Positions 37,022 to 45,411 are shown, numbered from the stretch's first letter. The stretch: 64,000 nucleotides of DNA from Blautia glucerasea (GCF_020537505.1 NZ_JAJBMO010000002.1:124001-188000), one strand, 5' to 3'. The notes: generated by a model not told the origin, from the sequence alone. Made by a program: numbers and translations.

Positions 37022-37114
37022 CTTTCTCCGAAACAGTTTCTGTTCCCAGTTTCCACAGCAGCCTGTTTCACACCTGCAGTCCCAGATTCCTGTTTGGCAA
37101 AGGACCAGGTGAGT

Positions 37115-38266
37115 TTAATAAATCACCCGGTCCCTTCCCTGTTCTTTACCCATATAAAGCTTATCGTCTACATTTTTTAACAAAGTATCAATGTTGGAAT
37201 GAAAATCATTCTCCTCCACACCAAAAGTCATGGTAATGGGAATCCACTCTCCCTTCCAGTCAAAGGGCTCGTTGTCCAGCCTCATGCGGAGATTGTTCAG
37301 AATGAGACAAACCTCGTCTCCATTCATCTCTGGGAAAAAGAAGATAAATTCTTCTCCGCCCCATCTACACAATCGGGCATGCTCTGAAAGCTCCTGGCTC
37401 ATGTGCCTGGTGATCCATACCAGAACTGCATCTCCGCAGTCATGTCCCCAATGGTCATTGATCCGCTTAAAGAAATCAATATCGCCCATGCCAAGGGTAA
37501 ATGCCATATTCGGCTCTTTCTGATGCTTCTCTGTGATATACTGCATCATCTGGCGGCGGTTCCATAAGCCAGTCAGCGGATCTGTACCAGCCTGCTTCTT
37601 CAGCTGCGCATTGTACAGCACCAGCTTCTTCTCCGCAGATTCCACATTCGAGCTGAACATACTGCATGCGACTGCCATAAGTACAAAGGTGATCACCGTA
37701 TTTATGATCTGCAGTACAACGGTAGCCGTCTCTGTCAGGGCTAATACCGATATATCCGTCCTGCAATATAAAAACAGACCAAAGCGCACTGCAAACAACA
37801 GTATGGTATATCCAATCTTATATCCCAGAGAATTGTAAATTGCAAAGTACACCAGCACCAGCATCTCAAACATCAGATGCTGAATACCGCAGTCCCATCC
37901 ATACAAAATCACAAATGCAATCACCCATGCCAGCTGTACCCCAGCGCAAATGAGCACACTGGTGTGAACCTTCAGACGATAGGTTGCACAAAAAGCAGCC
38001 ACTGCCATCACTGCAAAAATATACCCGATCCAGACACCTGTCTTTGGTCCTACTGCACTCAGCACCAGTGGTATGCTCAGAAAATAGAGACACAGGATCA
38101 GTAAAATAATTCTAAGAAGCAACAGTATCCGCTGAGGTTCGTTCTCATGAACGGCCTCTTTCTTTAACAGGGAGCAAAACTTCCTCCACAGTTCTCCAAA
38201 CATTACAAAATCCGCCTTTCCCATGCGCGTTTCATACAGTAGTTGTGCTCTATGCTTCTTCTGCAA
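37115..38266 (-). CDS. Membrane diguanylate cyclase (GGEEF)
   Basis: Six hydrophobic helices (about residues 45-220) form a membrane sensor domain, followed by a GGDEF-type domain with WGGEEFIFFFPEM; the active GGEEF form is intact and there is no RxxD inhibitory site. 383 residues at most. The ATG 60 bp inside (38206, MFGELWRKF) has a better-placed AGGCGG and may be the true start. It follows miaB closely on the same strand. It should add to the c-di-GMP pool at the membrane. Confidence 0.85.
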   Translation of the reverse strand: MQKKHRAQLLYETRMGKADFVMFGELWRKFCSLLKKEAVHENEPQRILLLLRIILLILCLYFLSIPLVLSAVGPKTGVWIGYIFAVMAVAAFCATYRLKVHTSVLICAGVQLAWVIAFVILYGWDCGIQHLMFEMLVLVYFAIYNSLGYKIGYTILLFAVRFGLFLYCRTDISVLALTETATVVLQIINTVITFVLMAVACSMFSSNVESAEKKLVLYNAQLKKQAGTDPLTGLWNRRQMMQYITEKHQKEPNMAFTLGMGDIDFFKRINDHWGHDCGDAVLVWITRHMSQELSEHARLCRWGGEEFIFFFPEMNGDEVCLILNNLRMRLDNEPFDWKGEWIPITMTFGVEENDFHSNIDTLLKNVDDKLYMGKEQGRDRVIY

Positions 38267-38272
38267 TTGTTC

Positions 38273-39754
38273 TTATACTCTGGTTCCCATGTAATAGAAT
38301 CCCTTACAGATATCCAGACGCACATTCACATATTTTCCAAGAAGGTCAGGAGTTCCCGGGAAATGTACCAGCAGATTGTACTGGGTTCTTCCTGTGAAAA
38401 TCCCCTTCTCCTTGCTCTCTGTCTCCACAAGCACTTCCTGAACCTCACCCTGGAATCTGGAAGAAACAGCTCTTCCTTTCTCCTGAACCAGCTTCAGAAG
38501 GCGGTCAAAACGATCCTTCACCACTTCCTCCGGAACCTGGTCTTCCATCCTGGCTGCCGGAGTGCCGCTTCTCTTGGAATAAATAAAGGTAAAGGCAGTA
38601 TCAAAATCAGATTTTTCAACTACATCCAGAGTCTCCTGGAAATCCTCCTCGGTCTCTCCAGGGAATCCAACAATAATATCCGTAGTCAGGGAAATATCCG
38701 GTACCGCTGCACGGATCTTCTCTACCAGTCCAAGATACTTTTCCTTATCATAATGACGGTTCATGATTTTCAGAATGCGGCTGCTGCCGGACTGCATTGG
38801 CAAGTGCAGATGATGGCAGACCTTTTTGCTTCTTCCCATATATTCGATCAGTTCGTCAGAAAGATCCTTCGGGTGGGAAGTCATAAAACGGATTCTCTTC
38901 AAGCCCTCAATCTGCTCCACCTTCTCAAGCAGTTGGGCAAACGTCACCGGATTCTTCAGCGTCTTTCCATAAGAGTTTACATTCTGTCCCAGAAGCATAA
39001 CCTCCGTAACCCCATCTGCAACCAAAGCCTCAATCTCCTTCACGATTGCCTCAGGCTCGCGGCTTCTCTCACGTCCTCTTACATAAGGCACAATGCAATA
39101 GCTGCAGAAATTGTTGCAGCCAAACATAATGTTCACACCAGACTTGAAGGAATAATTACGCTCTGTAGGGAGCTCCTCCACGATCTTATCCGTCCCCTCC
39201 CAGATGTCGATCAGCTGGCTGTCCCGGTTCTCCATTTCATAAAACAGTTCTGCAAATTTAAAAATATTGTGGGTTCCAAACACCAGATTGACAAACGGAT
39301 AATCCTTCTGGATCTTATCCACCACCTGCTTCTCCTGCATCATACAGCCAAACAGGACGATCTTCATATCCGGATTGGATTTCTTCAGGCTGTGCAGCTT
39401 GCCAAGGCGTCCATACACCTTCAGATTGGCATTCTCACGGACTGTGCAGGTATTATAAATTACAACATCCGCATCCTCTGTCTCCTGTCTCTGAAATCCG
39501 ATCTCATCCATGATTCCCGCAACAACCTCAGACTGCTTCTCGTTCATCTGACACCCGAATGTTTGAGTAAAAAAGGTCATGGGACGTCCTAATTCAGCGG
39601 ACTTCCGCTTCACGTAGTCCCTGGCTTTCGCCATGAAATAGAACTGTCTGTTCGGTTCGAATTCTGGCGCCTTGACGTCAATGTCTACCAGATCCAGACT
39701 AATTTCTTTCAGCCTTTCAGCCGGAACTTCGCGCAAATCTATTTTATTATACAT
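38273..39754 (-). CDS. miaB: tRNA-2-methylthio-N6-dimethylallyladenosine synthase
   Basis: 493 residues. N-terminal MTTase domain with FTQTFGCQMNEKQSE. Radical-SAM core with MFGCNNFCSYCIVPYVRGRERSR (C-x3-C-x2-C). C-terminal TRAM domain with GRTQYNLLVHFPG. It adds the methylthio group to i6A37 of tRNA. The first 40 residues before the MTTase domain are typical of clostridial MiaB. The prophage repressor stop lies only about 30 bp upstream of this start, so the native promoter has probably been displaced by the insertion. Confidence 0.97.
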   Translation of the reverse strand: MYNKIDLREVPAERLKEISLDLVDIDVKAPEFEPNRQFYFMAKARDYVKRKSAELGRPMTFFTQTFGCQMNEKQSEVVAGIMDEIGFQRQETEDADVVIYNTCTVRENANLKVYGRLGKLHSLKKSNPDMKIVLFGCMMQEKQVVDKIQKDYPFVNLVFGTHNIFKFAELFYEMENRDSQLIDIWEGTDKIVEELPTERNYSFKSGVNIMFGCNNFCSYCIVPYVRGRERSREPEAIVKEIEALVADGVTEVMLLGQNVNSYGKTLKNPVTFAQLLEKVEQIEGLKRIRFMTSHPKDLSDELIEYMGRSKKVCHHLHLPMQSGSSRILKIMNRHYDKEKYLGLVEKIRAAVPDISLTTDIIVGFPGETEEDFQETLDVVEKSDFDTAFTFIYSKRSGTPAARMEDQVPEEVVKDRFDRLLKLVQEKGRAVSSRFQGEVQEVLVETESKEKGIFTGRTQYNLLVHFPGTPDLLGKYVNVRLDICKGFYYMGTRV

Positions 39755-39784
39755 AAACTTTTCCTTTCATGTCTTACATTTTCG

Positions 39785-40003
39785 TTAAATTTCATCGCCT
39801 GTTTGTTTGTCTACAAATACAATTTTCAGTTCGCAACCCAGGACGCCGGCGATCTCCGCAAGTTCTGATTCCTTGAAATTGCACCGCGTCATTTTGTTAG
39901 AAAAATTCTGTCGCGTCTGGTTTGTTCCTTCCGCCAGGTCGCCCATTGTCATATTTCGACGGCCAGCCAGGAAGCGGATCTTTTCCGCCGTGTTCATATC
40001 CAT
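39785..40003 (-). CDS. Phage XRE-family repressor, short Cro/CI-like
   Basis: 72 residues, essentially one helix-turn-helix domain (NMTMGDLAEGTNQTRQNFSNKM). It starts after AAGGGG. It is divergent from the rightward phage genes. Palindromic sites overlap its own promoter (40045-40058) and the rightward promoters, so it is the likely lysogeny regulator or a Cro analogue. No oligomerisation or protease domain is present. It forms the left edge of the recognisable prophage. Confidence 0.8.
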   Translation of the reverse strand: MDMNTAEKIRFLAGRRNMTMGDLAEGTNQTRQNFSNKMTRCNFKESELAEIAGVLGCELKIVFVDKQTGDEI

Positions 40004-40044
40004 TCGATCAACCCCTTTCTGTTGTGTGTATCATTTTACTTTAT

Positions 40045-40061
40045 ACACTCTATAATGTCAA
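40045..40061 (-). promoter_or_regulatory. Repressor promoter with operator copy
   Basis: -35 TTGACA on the complement (40056-40061) with -10 TAAAAT 17 bp further left. Overlapping site ACACTCTATAATGT (40045-40058), two mismatches from the palindrome ACACTTTATAGTGT. Confidence 0.6.
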
Positions 40062-40108
40062 GTTGAAAATATTTCTTTCTTTTTTAATCGTTTTCTTTAC
40101 ATTTATAC

Positions 40109-40140
40109 TTGACATTTTACACTTTATAGTGTATTATAAT
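40109..40140 (+). promoter_or_regulatory. Rightward phage promoter with operator
   Basis: -35 TTGACA (40109-40114), -10 TATTAT (40132-40137, 17-bp spacer). The perfect palindromic site ACACTTTATAGTGT (40119-40132) fills the spacer, so a bound repressor would block polymerase. Confidence 0.7.
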
Positions 40141-40182
40141 ATCATAAAGCAAAGGAAATAAACATCCAGTAGAAAGGTTAAA

Positions 40183-40431
40183 ATGGTGGTAGATATGGAA
40201 ATCAAAAGACTTAAAAATACAAAATTCGGAACAAACAAGATTGCTAGAGTCGTGACCGGCTGGGCGCTCTATGAAGCCGGTAAGGGCTGGATCGCTTTCA
40301 GTAACGACCGCGACCAGTTCGGGATCCTGGTTCCTTATATTCCGTGTGGCGGAAAGAAGGCGCTTCAATCCATCCTGGACGCCGGCGGCTTCGTCAGCTT
40401 CGACGGAATGGAATATGTCACCGAATTATAA
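40183..40431 (+). CDS. Hypothetical phage protein
   Basis: 82 residues, no recognised family. Basic N-terminus (EIKRLKNTKFGTNKIARVV), then a compact alpha/beta-like stretch. It starts after AAAGG, directly downstream of an operator-controlled promoter, and is followed at once by a terminator, so it is a one-gene transcript. Probably an early lysogeny or host-interaction gene. Confidence 0.55.
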   Translation: MVVDMEIKRLKNTKFGTNKIARVVTGWALYEAGKGWIAFSNDRDQFGILVPYIPCGGKKALQSILDAGGFVSFDGMEYVTEL

Positions 40432-40454
40432 AGGGCCGGAAGGCCCTTTTCTTT
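40431..40454 (+). terminator. Rho-independent terminator
   Basis: AAGGGCC-GGAA-GGCCCTT followed by TTCTTTT. The stem begins at the last base of the upstream stop codon. Confidence 0.85.
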
Positions 40455-40520
40455 TACACTTTTCCGTGTATTATAGAAAATATTTCTTTCTGTTTTTAAT
40501 CATTTTCTTTACATTTATTC

Positions 40521-40549
40521 TTGACATATTACACTTTATAGTGTATAAT
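40521..40549 (+). promoter_or_regulatory. Second rightward phage promoter with identical operator
   Basis: -35 TTGACA (40521-40526), 17-bp spacer, perfect -10 TATAAT (40544-40549). The site ACACTTTATAGTGT (40531-40544) is identical to the one at 40119. The flanking 35 bases (ATTTCTTTCT...TTTTTAATC) are also nearly the same, so the whole promoter is duplicated. Confidence 0.75.
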
Positions 40550-40582
40550 ATAAACATAAGATAAAGAAAAGAGGTAATCAAA

Positions 40583-41035
40583 ATGTTAGATAAAAACGGA
40601 ATGGAAATCAAAACAGGAATGGTCGTGGAAATCAAGGACGCCTTCTTCAAGAATGATAATGGACTTTACTTCGTAGAACACTCCGCCGGGGATCCTGACT
40701 GGTGCGGCTCCGATCATAGCCTTCGCAAGATTTCAAAGCGCGGCAAAATCAGCCAGGCGAAGCACAACCTTTGTTTCTGGCCGATCGGAATTTTCATCAG
40801 CGACCGGTTCAAAGCCGCCGAAGCGCGAACCTGGAACAAGGAACACGCAACAATCGAAATCAGAACCGAAATTGACCGTTCAGAAGTTGCCGCACACTTT
40901 GACCAGATGGCCGAAGATCTCACCGATCAGATCCAGCGCGAAGCCTGGGACTATGGCGAAGACAGCCAGGCCGTGAAGACGTCAACCGCAATTCAGAAAC
41001 ATTATAGACAAGTAGCTTCGGAAATATTAGCATAA
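40583..41035 (+). CDS. Hypothetical phage protein
   Basis: 150 residues, not recognised. It starts after GAAAAGAGGTAATC. N-terminal half beta-rich (GMVVEIKDAFFKNDNGLYFVEHS), C-terminal half helical and charged. No membrane segment. Controlled by the second operator promoter, so likely expressed on induction or repressed together with the 82-residue gene. Confidence 0.55.
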   Translation: MLDKNGMEIKTGMVVEIKDAFFKNDNGLYFVEHSAGDPDWCGSDHSLRKISKRGKISQAKHNLCFWPIGIFISDRFKAAEARTWNKEHATIEIRTEIDRSEVAAHFDQMAEDLTDQIQREAWDYGEDSQAVKTSTAIQKHYRQVASEILA

Positions 41036-41120
41036 TAAGAACAGGGCGGCCAGGCCGGCCGCCTGGAAAGGAAGAATCACGGAATGGAAAGAAGCATTTG
41101 AAGCCGCCGTCGAAAAGACG

Positions 41121-41309
41121 GTGGGCGCGTATGAGAAAATGGAAAAGGCGATCTTTTCGGATGACAAGGAAGACTTCAAACGCTGTCACGCCGATTATTG
41201 CCGGTATATTGATTTATTTTCGAAGGCGACCGGAATTCCGGAATCACAATTCATCGAAATTGTGAACGACGCCGCCCTGGAAAAGAAGGATCAGAGTAAA
41301 TCAGAATAA
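41121..41309 (+). CDS. Small hypothetical phage protein
   Basis: About 62 residues from a GTG, or longer: the frame is open and coding-like up to about 41079 (WKEAFEAAVEKTVGAYEKMEKAIF), though no ATG in frame was found there and a GGAAAGGAAG site at 41066-41075 suggests a missed or atypical start. Helical, acidic. Its 3' end runs into the TCAGA repeat array. Function unknown. Confidence 0.45.
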   Translation: MGAYEKMEKAIFSDDKEDFKRCHADYCRYIDLFSKATGIPESQFIEIVNDAALEKKDQSKSE

Positions 41310-41340
41310 ATCAGAGTTTGTCAGAGAATATCAGAATATA
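41291..41340. repeat. Five TCAGA units at an exact 10-bp period
   Basis: TCAGA occurs at 41291, 41301, 41311, 41321 and 41331, each unit 10 bp (for example TCAGAGTAAA, TCAGAATAAA). All copies face the same side of the helix. It overlaps the end of the small gene and precedes a terminator. Confidence 0.8.
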
Positions 41341-41356
41341 TCCCATAAACGCATAA

Positions 41357-41385
41357 AAGCCCCGGAAATGGATTTTCCGGGGCTT
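41357..41385. terminator. Strong hairpin terminator ending leftward phage transcription
   Basis: 12-bp stem AAGCCCCGGAAA / TTTCCGGGGCTT with a 5-nt loop and A/T flanks on both sides. It can stop both the rightward early genes and the leftward transcripts. Confidence 0.8.
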
Positions 41386-41540
41386 ATTGTGTATTTGTCC
41401 ACTTACGGCATTAAAACGCAAATCTGGGCGGCTGGCGCGTTCAGACGGGCATTTCCGCGCCGCCTGTTCTGCCTGGGAATCGGCCGGGGATTTTGTTTCC
41501 CCCTTATACCCCCTTCCCTTGCGCCCATTGTATCATACAT

Positions 41541-41569
41541 TTTATAAACTGTAAAGTGTAAGTTGTAAA
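41541..41569 (-). promoter_or_regulatory. Leftward promoter with operator copy, no gene downstream
   Basis: -35 TTTACA (complement of 41564-41569), 17-bp spacer, -10 TATAAA (complement of 41541-41546). AAACTGTAAAGTGT (41546-41559) differs at two positions from the inverse of the phage operator. The transcript would run only about 175 nt to the terminator at 41385-41357; no gene with a ribosome binding site lies between, so 41386-41530 holds no supported gene. Confidence 0.45.
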
Positions 41570-41601
41570 TATTTGTTATAAATTCAAAATTCTAAAGTGT
41601 A

Positions 41602-43389
41602 TTACACCCGTGAACCGTATTCATCGTCAAGGGCGATCCAGCCGTCTTCGTTCGTCGCGTAGGACTTTAACAAGCCCCACAACTTCGCGCCTGGGCCTTC
41701 CTTCGTCTTTACGATGGTAAAGGATCCGACGCCAGTGTGTAACGCCTGTCCGTTTTTCTTGTGGTAGTCGTAAGTTGTGCCAGGGCCTTTTCTGATCCGT
41801 AAATCAGGAATCTTCACGCGGAACACGAAGGATTCATTCGCGGCGGCAACGCAAGGATAAATTTCTTTTCCTGAATTGTCGAAGACTTTGTAACCGCTAT
41901 TCTGTTTACAAAGTTCGATCGCGTTTTCCTTCTGCTTGAAGGCGCCGATCTGGGTGTCGGCCTTGTCCCAGGACTTACGAACACGGAAATAGCCGGTTCC
42001 GGCTGTGCTTTCCTTCTGTTCCTGGGTGGCCTTGAAGGAAACATAATCCGGGATCGTGGTAATGAACAGGCCGCTTTTCAGCTTGTACCACTTTTCATCG
42101 GCGGAAATTCCAACAACCGTGAACACGCCTTCGTGTACGATCTGATCGACGGCGGCTGTGTAGCTAGGCGCCTTTCGGATATTCAGGCCGTCAGCGCCCT
42201 TGTAAATGACCGTAACAGTTCCGTTCAGGGCGTTAATCTTCTGGTTGCTCTTGTCGTCGCTGGTGTTGTCTACTGGCGCGGAAGGAACGGTTGTGACGGT
42301 CTGGCCGGACATTGCCTTTTTAACATCCTTTCGGAACTGATCCATTGTCAGACCGTATTTGTTCCAGATATGTTCTGGATCGCCGTGATTCGAAGCGATT
42401 CCCTTCGCGTGGCCTTCGCGGTGGCTCATTAAAACATTGCTGTTTTCAGGATTGAAGCCGTATTTCTTGCAGATGTACGCGAAGAACTGGACAGCGTTCG
42501 CGTAGGTTGCCAGGACATGGGCCTTCGTATTGCTTCCGTCGCCTGTTTCAATCCAGGAAGAGCCGCCCGTGTATTTGATGGTTGCCGGCTCTGTCATTTC
42601 GATACTGATAAGTGAATTATTTCCGCTTCCCTTCGAACCGGATCCACAATGCCAGGCGCGGAAGTTCCACGGTAAAAGCTGTAAAACGACCGCGGCTTTT
42701 CCGACGACCGCATGGACACACGCGCCCGTTGAAACGGAAAAATTATTCGCGATAACCTTCGGATCTGGCTGTGGACAACCGATACTGTGAAGCATACCGC
42801 CGGCCGGTGTGATTCTGCGGCCGTCCCTATAACAAGGGCTGTTTGTTAAAAGATTTTCTTTGATTTCAATGCTCATTTTGTCTTCACTCTCCTTTACATC
42901 GTACTTGTGAAGTTCCCATCGTTCAATGATGGAACAGATCTTTTCGACGTATGTTACGTCGGTGGCGTAGCCGCCGTTTTTGATGATCTGGATCGCCTTT
43001 CTGTAATCTGCTTCGCCAGAAAGTCCTTCATACCGCTTTGCGGCTCCTTTCATGGCGCCCAGCAAATAAAGCGAATGATCGTTTATACTGGCCTGAATGT
43101 CCGGGTATGCGCGGAAATCGGCAACGACGGAATATTCTTCGCCGTTCTTCTTCTGTTCTTTTGTGGTCTTCGTATATTTCGAAGTACCGTCCCAGACGCT
43201 TTTCCAGGTGTTCCCACTTAAAGAACACTTCATTCCGAAAAGGTTGTTCGCGTTCACGGCCAGGTCAGTAGAGCCGTAACCACTTTCTAAAATTGCCTGT
43301 GCCATTGTTACGGAAGCAAGTATTCCGCTTGCTTCCGCGTCTTTCATGGCATACGGCGCGATTTTGGTAACAAAATCTTTTTCCGACAT
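41602..43389 (-). CDS. Two-domain phage endolysin: glucosaminidase plus amidase
   Basis: 595 residues. Residues 1-160 are a glucosaminidase domain (VTMAQAILESGYGS with catalytic Glu about 35, NANNLFGMKC). Residues 175-345 are an amidase-2 domain with zinc ligands in MLHSIG and AWHCGSG and a conserved ISIEMTE. Residues 385-445 and 535-590 are SH3-like wall-binding domains (VIYKGADGLNIRKAPSY, VKIPDLRIRKGPGTTYDY). It cuts both the glycan strand and the stem peptide. No signal peptide, so release needs the adjacent holin. Last gene of the late operon. Confidence 0.93.
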   Translation of the reverse strand: MSEKDFVTKIAPYAMKDAEASGILASVTMAQAILESGYGSTDLAVNANNLFGMKCSLSGNTWKSVWDGTSKYTKTTKEQKKNGEEYSVVADFRAYPDIQASINDHSLYLLGAMKGAAKRYEGLSGEADYRKAIQIIKNGGYATDVTYVEKICSIIERWELHKYDVKESEDKMSIEIKENLLTNSPCYRDGRRITPAGGMLHSIGCPQPDPKVIANNFSVSTGACVHAVVGKAAVVLQLLPWNFRAWHCGSGSKGSGNNSLISIEMTEPATIKYTGGSSWIETGDGSNTKAHVLATYANAVQFFAYICKKYGFNPENSNVLMSHREGHAKGIASNHGDPEHIWNKYGLTMDQFRKDVKKAMSGQTVTTVPSAPVDNTSDDKSNQKINALNGTVTVIYKGADGLNIRKAPSYTAAVDQIVHEGVFTVVGISADEKWYKLKSGLFITTIPDYVSFKATQEQKESTAGTGYFRVRKSWDKADTQIGAFKQKENAIELCKQNSGYKVFDNSGKEIYPCVAAANESFVFRVKIPDLRIRKGPGTTYDYHKKNGQALHTGVGSFTIVKTKEGPGAKLWGLLKSYATNEDGWIALDDEYGSRV

Positions 43390-43392
43390 TGA

Positions 43393-43716
43393 TTAGTCCT
43401 TCTTTCTGTAAAATCTGGCCCAGATCTCGAACAAATAGTCCCAGCCCTTACAACACACGATCGCCACGATGAACGCCGCGAAAATGACGGCTACCAGGTA
43501 ATACCACACGAACGCGATTGACGCGTAAGACAGGTAAGCAAAGAAGCCGATCACGCAAATTACAAGGGACAGAATAAGAACCTGGAACTTTGTCGGAATC
43601 TTGTCCAGGAAGCCGATCCCCTTTGTAAACTCTGTGATAACCGAAATCAATGTACAGATTGCGGCCACAATCAGGATAATTTTTGAAGCGTTTTCGATGA
43701 TAAATTCAATGTTCAT
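43393..43716 (-). CDS. Holin
   Basis: 107 residues from the ATG preceded by AAGGGAG; longer frames upstream lack a ribosome binding site. Three hydrophobic helices (about 9-30, 46-64, 70-92) and a basic C-terminal tail (ARFYRKKD), the usual design of a small phage holin. It sits 3 bp before the endolysin gene and just after the XhlA-like gene, as in PBSX-type lysis cassettes. Confidence 0.8.
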   Translation of the reverse strand: MNIEFIIENASKIILIVAAICTLISVITEFTKGIGFLDKIPTKFQVLILSLVICVIGFFAYLSYASIAFVWYYLVAVIFAAFIVAIVCCKGWDYLFEIWARFYRKKD

Positions 43717-43754
43717 GTTGTTTTTCTCCCTTCTGGTGTAAAAATAGTTTTCAG

Positions 43755-44018
43755 TTATAATCCGACGCCGGTTCGAACAATGGTTGTTAAAAGTCCGATG
43801 GCCGCGACGATAATAGCCGCCACGACAGTTCGGAAAAGCCATTTATTCGATTCAGTAAGATCTGTGACGGTCTTCTGGACGTCTTCAAGATCGCTTTTGA
43901 TTTGAAGAATTTCTTTTTCGTTCTCATAGGTCTTGACTTTTGCGTTATTGTAACCGTCAAGTTTTCCTTCAATCTTGATAAGTCGATCAAGAACTTCTCT
44001 TTCAAATTCTGCTTCCAT
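43755..44018 (-). CDS. XhlA-type haemolysin/lysis accessory protein
   Basis: 87 residues: an N-terminal coiled coil (residues 3-58, EREVLDRLIKIEGKLDGY...EILQIKSDLEDVQKTVTDL) and one C-terminal membrane helix (TVVAAIIVAAIGLLTTIV), the defining layout of XhlA. Starts after AAAGGGGG. It probably anchors or assists holin-endolysin lysis. It lies directly downstream of the reverse transcriptase gene. Confidence 0.85.
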   Translation of the reverse strand: MEAEFEREVLDRLIKIEGKLDGYNNAKVKTYENEKEILQIKSDLEDVQKTVTDLTESNKWLFRTVVAAIIVAAIGLLTTIVRTGVGL

Positions 44019-44073
44019 ACCGTGAACCCCCTTTCCTGATTATTAGACAAAAATAACCCGGCAAAACGCCAGG

Positions 44074-45201
44074 CTATGAATTGTTATCTGGAACCCGGAA
44101 AGAAAATTCGTCGATAATCTTTCGGAGAAGGTTTCCGGCCGTGAAGTGGCTTATCAGGCCGAAATAACTTTGCATAGTGTTGTTGACTTTCTCCCATGCA
44201 AGCTGGCCCATTTCAAACATTTTCTGAATGAACCGGATCCGGCGATACATTCTTTGTCGTGTCGATTTTCGAACGCGGATTGTCAGCGGCGTAATAAGGG
44301 CGCCGACAAATGTTACCGGAAGATAAGCCGGTCGGATTGATGTCTTGTTATTTAATTCAAGGTGCAATTCTTCATTCAGAAATCTTTCGATTTCATCCCT
44401 TGCCGCGAACGCCTTTTCCTTACTGTCAAAAAGTGCGATCACATCGTCTACAAACCGAATATATTTTTCGATATGAAAAACGTGTTTACAAAACTGATCC
44501 AATTCGTTCAAGTAAATGTTCGCGAACATTTGACTTGTCAGGTTTCCGATCGGCATACCGCGATTGTATAGCCAGTCTTCTTGTTTGCACAACTCCGGCT
44601 GGACGCCGGAAGGAAGGCCGAAGGCGGTATGTTCGCAATTTATCAGTTTGTCCAGGTCGCGAAGAATCAGTTCGTCCTTGATGTGCTTTTTCAAGATCTT
44701 CATAAGGATTTCGTGATCGACGCGGTAAAAGTATTTTGCAATGTCAAGTTTTAAGACGTACCAGTGTTTCGGACTCCGGTTGACCTTCCGAAGCCAGATC
44801 TGTAACTGTTTTCTTGCCTTGACGGTTCCCTTACCCTTCCGGCAACCGTAACTATGTGTTATATACTGCCGGTCGAATAAAGGGTTTAGTTTCTGGTAAT
44901 ACGCCCATTGAACGACACGATCCCGGTACTGTAAAGCCATGATAATTCTGGGCTTCGGCTCATAAATCTGTTTCATGCGGTACTTACCGACACGATAGGA
45001 CGATTCAAGCGGATTCCCTGGGATCCCGTCTTTCGGGTAGTATGTTAGTCGATTCGTGAGATCAATGATTTCTTCTTCCCTATGCGCGGAGAATTTCAAG
45101 TTTTCGTCGCGGTTGTGCTTGCCTTGGGAAGCGTTGCGATCCGCTTCAAGTAGGTTCGACGGGTCGATGATTTCTTCGTGCGTAATGTCGAAAGTCTTCA
45201 T
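44074..45201 (-). CDS. Diversity-generating retroelement reverse transcriptase
   Basis: 375 residues with RT domain motifs: RYRMKQIYEPKPRIIMALQYRDRVVQWA (RT1), VLKLDIAKYF (catalytic Asp about 153), GMPIGNLTSQ (216-224) and IRFVDD (250-253, the YxDD box as FVDD). IGxxxSQ in domain 4, in place of QGxxxSP of group II introns and retrons, is the mark of DGR enzymes. No maturase or endonuclease domain. It copies the template repeat RNA with errors at adenines and needs the Avd partner. It lies after target, avd and template repeat on the same strand, the standard DGR order. Confidence 0.95.
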   Translation of the reverse strand: MKTFDITHEEIIDPSNLLEADRNASQGKHNRDENLKFSAHREEEIIDLTNRLTYYPKDGIPGNPLESSYRVGKYRMKQIYEPKPRIIMALQYRDRVVQWAYYQKLNPLFDRQYITHSYGCRKGKGTVKARKQLQIWLRKVNRSPKHWYVLKLDIAKYFYRVDHEILMKILKKHIKDELILRDLDKLINCEHTAFGLPSGVQPELCKQEDWLYNRGMPIGNLTSQMFANIYLNELDQFCKHVFHIEKYIRFVDDVIALFDSKEKAFAARDEIERFLNEELHLELNNKTSIRPAYLPVTFVGALITPLTIRVRKSTRQRMYRRIRFIQKMFEMGQLAWEKVNNTMQSYFGLISHFTAGNLLRKIIDEFSFRVPDNNS

Positions 45202-45411
45202 TGTGGTTAATTCCTTTCGTTGGAATTGTGCGCCCTTGCTTTCGGCGTGGGCGCGGCGCTGATCGTTACGCCCTTCACTGGCTTTCGCCAGGTACTAACC
45301 GCATTATCAGCAAATTTAATTTCTCCGGCGTTATGGCCGGAACTGAAACAGATCCCTTTTCCCTTTCTTGCACTGTGAAAAGTCCGTAAACTTTCCCGTC
45401 TGGCTAAAAGG

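Noticed and set aside
41310..41531. Long open minus frames (about 42 and 73 codons) right of the terminator
   Set aside because: No ribosome binding site or suitable start; one runs straight through the terminator hairpin.
41121..41569. Possible CRISPR-like or iteron replication array in the TCAGA region
   Set aside because: The 10-bp units are far too short for CRISPR and no replication initiator gene is adjacent; kept only as a phased repeat.
44074..45201. Group II intron or retron interpretation of the reverse transcriptase
   Set aside because: No maturase domain or intron RNA features, no msr/msd-like RNA, and the IGxxxSQ motif plus template/variable repeats point to a DGR.
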